A DNA stretch of 64,000 nt from Lacustribacter sp964460315 (GTDB lineage: Bacteria; Pseudomonadota; Gammaproteobacteria; Burkholderiales; Burkholderiaceae_A), in contig CAYWPQ010000004.1 of assembly GCA_964460315.1 (NCBI GenBank), forward strand, positions 27,914 through 91,913. The letters are read 5' to 3'. Position 1 is the first letter of the stretch. Each line of letters starts with the position of its first letter. Below are positions 59,461-64,000 of this stretch, piece after piece. The position numbers and the translations under genes are program-made. Below the pieces are notes generated by a model that saw nothing but the letters and a program-made list of their open reading frames with translations, was not told the origin of the DNA and ran no database searches.

Positions 59461-60294
59461 TTAAGATGCAGGCTTCTCAGCAGCCGGTGCTGAGGCCTTG
59501 CGAACGCGTTTAACGGGTGGCTTTGCATCCGCCGCAGGTGCCTCTTGGCCCTCTTTGGCGTCCGCTGGACCTGCTTCACGCGTGCGTTTCGCAGGTGCAC
59601 GGCGTGGCTTACGGTCTTCGCGCTCACGGGTCACTTCGGGTTCGGCCACCACAGGCGCGTCGGTGCGGCCAAGGGTGTCGCCCTTGTAAACCCAAACCTT
59701 GATCCCGATGATGCCGTAGGTGGTCGTGGCTTCGGATGTTGCGTAGTCAATGTCAGCGCGCAGGGTGTGAAGCGGCACACGGCCTTCACGGTACCATTCG
59801 CGACGAGCAATTTCGGCACCGTTCAGACGGCCCGAGCTCATGATCTTGATGCCCTGTGCGCCAAGGCGCATGGCATTTTGCATCGCGCGCTTCATGGCGC
59901 GACGGAACATGATTCGCTTTTCAAGCTGCTGAGCAATGCCGTCCGCAATCAGCTGGGCGTCGATTTCAGGCTTGCGGATTTCTTCGATATTGACATGAAC
60001 GGGCACGCCCATCATGGCGCCAAGCTGAGTCTTGAGGTTCTCGATGTCTTCGCCTTTTTTGCCGATCACGACACCTGGGCGTGCACTGTAGATGGTGATT
60101 CGAGCATTTTTCGCAGGGCGCTCAATCAAGACACGGCCAACCGCAGCGGACTTGAGGCGGCCGCGAAGGAATTCACGTACCTTGATGTCTTCGTTGAGCA
60201 TGCGACCAAAATCGCGGGGGTTCGCGAACCAGCGTGACGACCAGTTACGGGAGACCGCAAGTCGAAAGCCGGTGGGGTGGATTTTCTGACCCAT
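59461..60294 (-). CDS. rpsC: 30S ribosomal protein S3
   Basis: S3 lies at the mRNA entry and has helicase activity with S4. The 277-residue protein has MGQKIHPTGFRLAV, the KH-domain segment VVIGKKGEDIENL and RTDAPV. It is about 45 residues longer than E. coli S3 (233): the end is a Lys/Ala/Pro/Arg-rich tail (about 220-277). Such tails are common in betaproteobacterial S3. Confidence 0.97.
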   Translation of the reverse strand: MGQKIHPTGFRLAVSRNWSSRWFANPRDFGRMLNEDIKVREFLRGRLKSAAVGRVLIERPAKNARITIYSARPGVVIGKKGEDIENLKTQLGAMMGVPVHVNIEEIRKPEIDAQLIADGIAQQLEKRIMFRRAMKRAMQNAMRLGAQGIKIMSSGRLNGAEIARREWYREGRVPLHTLRADIDYATSEATTTYGIIGIKVWVYKGDTLGRTDAPVVAEPEVTREREDRKPRRAPAKRTREAGPADAKEGQEAPAADAKPPVKRVRKASAPAAEKPAS

Positions 60295-60326
60295 AGTTTT
60301 CCTTGATATCTTTCTTGGTGCGTTGT

Positions 60327-60662
60327 TTAGTTGCCCACGATGATGGAAATATGGCAGCTCGGTTTTTCAATCCGAACGCCACGGCCCTTGGCGCGAGCGT
60401 CAAAACGACGCAGCTTGGTGCCCTGCTCGACCGTGATGGTCTTGACCTTCAGCTCATCGATGTCCGCACCGTCATTGTGTTCGGCATTGGCGATGGCGGA
60501 ATTCAGAACTTTTTTGATAATTCCTGCGGCCTTCTTGGGCGTGAAGGTGAGCGTGTTGAGCGCCTGCTCGACCGACTTGCCGCGAATCATGTCCGCCACC
60601 AAGCGGCCCTTTTGAGCCGAGAGACGAACACCACGAAGTACTGCGCGAGTTTCAATAGCCAT
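60327..60662 (-). CDS. rplV: 50S ribosomal protein L22
   Basis: L22 lines the peptide exit tunnel, and changes in its loop are linked to macrolide tolerance. The 111-residue protein has AVLRGVRLSAQKGRLVADMIRG and the C-terminal RRFDARAKGRGVRIEK loop, without unusual changes. Normal position. Confidence 0.97.
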   Translation of the reverse strand: MAIETRAVLRGVRLSAQKGRLVADMIRGKSVEQALNTLTFTPKKAAGIIKKVLNSAIANAEHNDGADIDELKVKTITVEQGTKLRRFDARAKGRGVRIEKPSCHISIIVGN

Positions 60663-60673
60663 AATGTTGTCCC

Positions 60674-60952
60674 TTACTTCTTAACGGCTTTCTTGTCGGC
60701 TGCGTGACCCTTGAAGGTACGGGTCAAGGCAAACTCGCCAAGCTTGTGGCCAACCATGTTGTCGGTTACATAGACCGGTACATGTTGTTTTCCATTGTGA
60801 ACAGCAATCGTCAGGCCCACGAATTCAGGAAGAATGGTGGAACGACGGGACCAGGTTTTAATGGGGCGCTTGTCATTGGTTGATGTTGACTTCTCAATCT
60901 TCTTGAGAAGGTGGTCATCAACGAAGGGGCCCTTTTTCGTGGAACGTGACAT
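60674..60952 (-). CDS. rpsS: 30S ribosomal protein S19
   Basis: S19 partners S13 in the 30S head. The 92-residue protein has MSRSTKKGPFVDDHLLKKIE, the RPIKTWSRRSTILPEFVG block and VGHKLGEFALTRTFKGHAAD. Normal length. Confidence 0.97.
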   Translation of the reverse strand: MSRSTKKGPFVDDHLLKKIEKSTSTNDKRPIKTWSRRSTILPEFVGLTIAVHNGKQHVPVYVTDNMVGHKLGEFALTRTFKGHAADKKAVKK

Positions 60953-60971
60953 AGGTTTTTATCCTTACGCC

Positions 60972-61802
60972 TTATTTGCGCTTGTGACGGCTCGTCACAA
61001 TCATTGAAGTTGTCCGCTTGTTGCGACGCGTCTTGAAGCCCTTGGTCGGCGTACCCCATGGGCTTACCGGAACGCGGGCCTCGCCGGTACGTCCTTCGCC
61101 ACCGCCGTGGGGGTGGTCGACCGGGTTCATGGCCACGCCGCGAACCGTTGGACGAATGCCACGCCAGCGAATGGCGCCTGCTTTTCCGTACTGTCGAAGG
61201 TTGTGCTCTTCGTTGCCGACCTCACCGATGGTGGCCCGGCATTCAATGTGAACACGACGGATTTCGCCAGAGCGAAGACGGACCTGAGCGTAAGTGCCTT
61301 CACGCGCCAGGAGCTGTGCTGAGCCGCCAGCGGAGCGAGCGATCTGGGCGCCTTTTCCGGGCAGCATCTCGATGCAGTGAATGGTCGAACCGACAGGGAT
61401 GTTACGCAGTGGCAAGGCGTTACCCACACGAATCGGGGCTTCAGAGCCACTCATCAGGGTCTGGCCCACCGCCACGCCTTTGGGCGCGATGATGTAGCGA
61501 CGCTCACCATCGGCATAACAAAGCAGGGCAATGTGTGCGCTGCGATTAGGGTCATATTCGACACGCTCAACCTTGGCTGCGATGCCATCTTTGTTACGAC
61601 GAAAGTCGATGATGCGGTAATGCTGTTTGTGGCCACCGCCACGATGACGCGTGGTGATGCGGCCGTTGTTATTACGTCCTGCGGTTTTGGACTGTGGCTC
61701 GACAAGAGCATCAAATGGACGGCCCTTGAAGAGGTCAGGCGTGGTGACGCGGACAACCGCGCGACGGCCTGGCGATGTGGGTTTAAGTTTTACGATGGGC
61801 AT
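60972..61802 (-). CDS. rplB: 50S ribosomal protein L2
   Basis: L2 binds 23S rRNA near the peptidyl transferase centre and is among the most conserved ribosomal proteins. The 276-residue protein has GRITTRHRGGGHKQHYRIID and the C-terminal GVAMNPVDHPHGGGEGRT with the essential histidine. The start lies directly beside the rplW stop. Confidence 0.98.
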   Translation of the reverse strand: MPIVKLKPTSPGRRAVVRVTTPDLFKGRPFDALVEPQSKTAGRNNNGRITTRHRGGGHKQHYRIIDFRRNKDGIAAKVERVEYDPNRSAHIALLCYADGERRYIIAPKGVAVGQTLMSGSEAPIRVGNALPLRNIPVGSTIHCIEMLPGKGAQIARSAGGSAQLLAREGTYAQVRLRSGEIRRVHIECRATIGEVGNEEHNLRQYGKAGAIRWRGIRPTVRGVAMNPVDHPHGGGEGRTGEARVPVSPWGTPTKGFKTRRNKRTTSMIVTSRHKRK

Positions 61803-62102
61803 TTAGATTGCCTCCCCGCCGAAATTGATTTCCTGGCCCTGAACCAAACGAACGTAGGCCTTGCGAACATTGCGACGGCGTCCCTCGGCACGGCCGAAAC
61901 GCTTGGCCTTGCCTTTTTGGTTCAACACGCTCACCGAATGAACCTTCACCTTGAACATGAGTTCGACGGCGGCCTTGATTTCAGGCTTGGTCGCGTCTTG
62001 CATCACGCGAAAAGCGACATGGTTGGTACGCTCGGCAATGGCGGTGCTCTTTTCAGAGACGATGGGCGACAACAAAATCTTCATGAGACGCTCTTGGTTC
62101 AT
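61803..62102 (-). CDS. rplW: 50S ribosomal protein L23
   Basis: L23 sits at the tunnel exit and docks trigger factor and SRP. The 99-residue protein has MKILLSPIVSEKSTAIAER, AAVELMFKVKVHSVSVLN and the basic KRFGRAEGRRRNVRKAYV loop. It overlaps rplD by four bases. Confidence 0.97.
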   Translation of the reverse strand: MNQERLMKILLSPIVSEKSTAIAERTNHVAFRVMQDATKPEIKAAVELMFKVKVHSVSVLNQKGKAKRFGRAEGRRRNVRKAYVRLVQGQEINFGGEAI

Positions 62103-62719
62103 GACAGCATCTCCTCTACTTTGGTGAGCGCGCTGCGCGTAATAAGCACGCGATCGAAGTACACGAGTGAGACGGGGTCGGTGTACTCGGGCTCGAGAAT
62201 GGCAATGCTTTGCAGGTTGCGCGAGGCCAGGTGCAAGGTCTCGTCGAAAAAGTCGGTGATCAGAAGCACCGAGTCAAGACCCATCTGCTTGAGCTTAGAG
62301 GCCACAAGCTTGGTCTTGGGTGCTTCGACTTCAAATTTCTCAACGACGGCCAAACGACCTTCGCGCGCCAACTGAGAGAGGATGGAGCGAACGCCGGCTC
62401 GATACATCTTCTTGTTGACTTTGTGAGAGAAGTTTTCGTCGGGGGAATTCGGGAAGACCTTGCCGCCACCACGCCAGAGAGGGCTTGATGCACGACCCGC
62501 ACGGGCACGGCCTGTTCCCTTTTGACGCCAGGGCTTCTTCGTGGATTTGTTGATTTCCGAGCGATCTTTTTGCTTGCGATTCGCGCTACGGGCGTTGGCC
62601 TGATAGGCCACGACCACCTGGTGAATCAGCGGCTCATTGAAGTCGCGGTTAAAAATGGTGTCGTTGGCATTGACGGTGCCAGAGGCCTGGCCCGCGTCAT
62701 TCAGAAGCTTCAGTTCCAT
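62099..62719 (-). CDS. rplD: 50S ribosomal protein L4
   Basis: L4 lines the exit tunnel and, in E. coli, represses the S10 operon by binding its leader. The 206-residue protein has the tunnel loop KKPWRQKGTGRARAGRASSP and the C-terminal SVLLITDFFDETLHLASRNL. The possible leader target in this window is the hairpin before rplC. Confidence 0.97.
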   Translation of the reverse strand: MELKLLNDAGQASGTVNANDTIFNRDFNEPLIHQVVVAYQANARSANRKQKDRSEINKSTKKPWRQKGTGRARAGRASSPLWRGGGKVFPNSPDENFSHKVNKKMYRAGVRSILSQLAREGRLAVVEKFEVEAPKTKLVASKLKQMGLDSVLLITDFFDETLHLASRNLQSIAILEPEYTDPVSLVYFDRVLITRSALTKVEEMLS

Positions 62720-62731
62720 GGTGCGCTCCCC

Positions 62732-63403
62732 TTATGCCTTCGATGCAGACTTGGCTGCATCGGCAGGTTGACGAACCGTGGGCCGCACGATGACATCGCC
62801 ACCTTTGGATCCGGGCACAGCGCCCTTCACCAAGAGCAGCTGACGATCGGCGTCAACACGAGCGATTTCAAGATTCTGTACGGTGCGCTTGAGCGAGCCG
62901 TCGTGACCAGCCATGCGCTTGCCGGGGAAAACTCGGCCGGGGTCCTGGGCCATACCGATGGACCCGGGCACATTGTGCGAGCGCGAGTTACCGTGCGAGG
63001 CGCGATTGGACGAAAAGTTATGACGCTTGATTGTTCCCGTGAAGCCCTTACCCTGGGTCACACCGGTAACGTCAACCTTCTGGCCAGCCTGAAAAATAGC
63101 GGCGTTGATGACCTCGCCTGGCTTAAGAGCGGCAAGCTGGTCTTCGGCGACGTTGAATTCTTTGAGGACCGATGCGCTGTCTGCGCCCGCTTTCGCGAGG
63201 TGACCGGCAACGGGTTTGGTCATGCGACCGGCGCGCTTGCTGCCAAAGGCAACCTGCACGGCGCAATAGCCGTCTGTATCGGCTGTTTTGATCTGGGCGA
63301 CGCGGTTGTTTGACACGTCAATCACGGTGACCGGCACTGTATCGCCTTCTTCCGTGAAAATACGGGTCATACCAACCTTGCGACCGAGGAGTCCAAGGCT
63401 CAT
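62732..63403 (-). CDS. rplC: 50S ribosomal protein L3
   Basis: L3 is an early 50S assembly protein near the peptidyl transferase centre. The 223-residue protein begins MSLGLLGRKVGMTRIF and has GVTQGKGFTGTIKRHNF and the MAGHDGSLKRT loop. A promoter and hairpin lie between it and rpsJ. Confidence 0.97.
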   Translation of the reverse strand: MSLGLLGRKVGMTRIFTEEGDTVPVTVIDVSNNRVAQIKTADTDGYCAVQVAFGSKRAGRMTKPVAGHLAKAGADSASVLKEFNVAEDQLAALKPGEVINAAIFQAGQKVDVTGVTQGKGFTGTIKRHNFSSNRASHGNSRSHNVPGSIGMAQDPGRVFPGKRMAGHDGSLKRTVQNLEIARVDADRQLLLVKGAVPGSKGGDVIVRPTVRQPADAAKSASKA

Positions 63404-63444
63404 TTTTTCTCCGTTCCCGACTTCGATTGGCCGGGGCTAACAAT

Positions 63445-63472
63445 AAAAGTGCTTTCCCGAATGCGGAAAAGC
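63445..63472 (-). terminator. Hairpin in the rplC leader, attenuator candidate
   Basis: On the minus strand GCTTTTCC (63472-63465) pairs with GGGAAAGC (63458-63451), 8 bp with one G-U pair and a six-base loop, and ACTTTTATTG follows. It lies between the rplC promoter and its start codon, where an attenuator or L4-binding leader hairpin would be expected. Function is inferred. Confidence 0.45.
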
Positions 63473-63477
63473 CCTCA

Positions 63478-63507
63478 AGTATAAAACAATTAAATCTGGT
63501 CTGGCAA
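63478..63507 (-). promoter_or_regulatory. Promoter between rpsJ and rplC
   Basis: On the minus strand TTGCCA (63507-63502) and TATACT (63483-63478) are 18 bp apart. The -35 begins four bases beyond the rpsJ stop, so rplC and following genes could be transcribed from here apart from readthrough of tuf-rpsJ. Confidence 0.65.
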
Positions 63508-63510
63508 GTC

Positions 63511-63819
63511 TTACTGAAGCTTGATTTCGACGTCCACGCCGGCGGGGAGATCAAGCTTCATCAGCGCGTCCACCGTCTTGTCCGTAGGATCGACGATGTC
63601 CATCAGTCGCTGATGGGTACGAATCTCCAGCTGATCCCGTGAGGTTTTGTTCACATGCGGGCTTCGCAGCAGGTCAAAGCGACGGATGGAGGTGGGAAGC
63701 GGCACGGGGCCACGAACCACGGCGCCAGTACGCTTGGCGGTGTCGACAATCTCGAGAGCCGACTGGTCGATCAGTTTGTAATCAAAGGCCTTCAGGCGAA
63801 TACGAATCTTTTGTTGCAT
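63511..63819 (-). CDS. rpsJ: 30S ribosomal protein S10
   Basis: S10 is a 30S head protein that also takes part in NusB-dependent antitermination. The 102-residue protein has MQQKIRIRLKAFDYKLIDQ, GPVPLPTSIRRFDLLRSPH and DPTDKTVDALMKLDLPAGVDV. It starts the S10 set directly after tuf, as is usual. Confidence 0.97.
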   Translation of the reverse strand: MQQKIRIRLKAFDYKLIDQSALEIVDTAKRTGAVVRGPVPLPTSIRRFDLLRSPHVNKTSRDQLEIRTHQRLMDIVDPTDKTVDALMKLDLPAGVDVEIKLQ

Positions 63820-63874
63820 GACATCTCCAAAGAGCAGATAAAGAGCGAAAAATAAAACCCGTTAAGAAGGGAGC

Positions 63875-63902
63875 GAGCGGCCCTGGGAATCAGTGGCCGC
63901 TC
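63875..63902 (-). terminator. Hairpin between tuf and rpsJ
   Basis: GAGCGGCC (63902-63895) and GGCCGCTC (63882-63875) form a perfect 8-bp stem with a 12-base loop on the minus strand, about 33 bases after the tuf stop. The T-rich tract follows only after 20 bases (GGGTTTTATTTTT), so it is not a classical terminator. It may be a processing or attenuation element between tuf and rpsJ. Confidence 0.4.
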
Positions 63903-63935
63903 TTTCCGGATACTTCGGTCGCGATAAAGGCTCGA

Positions 63936-64000
63936 TTACTCGATCACTTTAGCGACGACGCCTGCGCCGACGGTGCGGCCACCTTCGCGGATCGCAAAGC
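63936..64000 (-). CDS. tuf: Elongation factor Tu, C-terminal fragment
   Basis: The last 21 residues of EF-Tu are encoded before the window edge: FAIREGGRTVGAGVVAKVIE and the stop TAA at 63938-63936. EF-Tu brings aminoacyl-tRNA to the ribosome. The order tuf then rpsJ is the standard str/S10 junction. The rest of the gene lies outside the window. Confidence 0.95.
   Translation of the reverse strand, partial: FAIREGGRTVGAGVVAKVIE

Noticed and set aside
61377..62375. 332-codon open frame on the plus strand across rplB, rplW and rplD
   Set aside because: It is antisense to three essential ribosomal protein genes, so its openness reflects their codon bias.
1..64000. tRNA or rRNA genes, prophage, CRISPR array, toxin-antitoxin pair, complete insertion sequence
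   Set aside because: None was recognised on either strand; apart from the RAYT-like gene, all genes look like vertically inherited core genes.

Overview
The window is a stretch of core chromosome from a betaproteobacterium, most likely Burkholderiales. The evidence is gene order and family type: a tuf-S10-spc-alpha ribosomal cluster with infA between rpmJ and secY, ccsA/resB (system II) cytochrome c maturation beside a cytochrome c4, engB next to hemB with an antisense small RNA between them, cyaY-lptM-lysA, msrPQ, uvrA-MFS-ssb, and an RNase P RNA near mraZ. I see no rRNA, tRNA, prophage, CRISPR array or complete insertion sequence. The only mobile-element relative is one catalytically degraded RAYT-like transposase gene.

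Layout. 1-2.2 kb (minus strand): the start of the division/cell-wall cluster (rsmH fragment, mraZ with a four-repeat operator), a DUF1178 gene, a histidine phosphatase and rnpB. 2.2-4.6 kb: an orphan hybrid sensor kinase on the plus strand. 4.5-12.0 kb (minus): gltIJKL-type amino-acid ABC transporter, tartrate/D-malate dehydrogenase, glycerate 2-kinase, pyrC and a DUF3025 gene, probably one transcription unit from a clear sigma70 promoter before gltI. 12.1-21.8 kb (minus): MFS transporter, a divergent ssb, fmdB, DUF502, aspS, an unknown membrane protein, nudB, a cardiolipin synthase, DUF429 and an Atm1-type exporter. 21.8-24.7 kb: uvrA (plus). 24.7-36.6 kb (minus): aroK-aroB, RAYT-like gene, gltB-gltD, an aminotransferase, an exonuclease/GIY-YIG fusion and a Tat-type phosphatase. 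36.6-40.7 kb: mrcA, lptM, lysA (plus) with cyaY opposite. 40.7-46.5 kb (minus): cytochrome c4, resB, ccsA, msrP, msrQ. 46.5-49.0 kb: engB, hemB and a cysteine-dioxygenase-like gene (plus). 49.0-64.0 kb (minus): the ribosomal protein cluster from tuf (partial) to rplQ, ended by a strong terminator.

The functional links are conventional: heme synthesis (hemB), cytochrome assembly and MsrPQ periplasmic repair sit close together; tartrate dehydrogenase and glycerate kinase form a short route to 2-phosphoglycerate beside a dicarboxylic-amino-acid importer; aroK/aroB and GOGAT supply aromatic precursors and glutamate.

I did not find an undescribed multi-gene system. The strongest non-coding signals are an sRNA antisense to the hemB leader with a CUCCUCCC loop, a 10-bp-period MraZ operator, a structured leader before rpsD, a promoter exactly at the S10/spc boundary, and a promoter plus hairpin between rpsJ and rplC. 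Among proteins, the degenerate RAYT, the divergent SSB and the exonuclease/GIY-YIG fusion deserve attention. All calls come from reading the sequence; no homology search or folding program was run.
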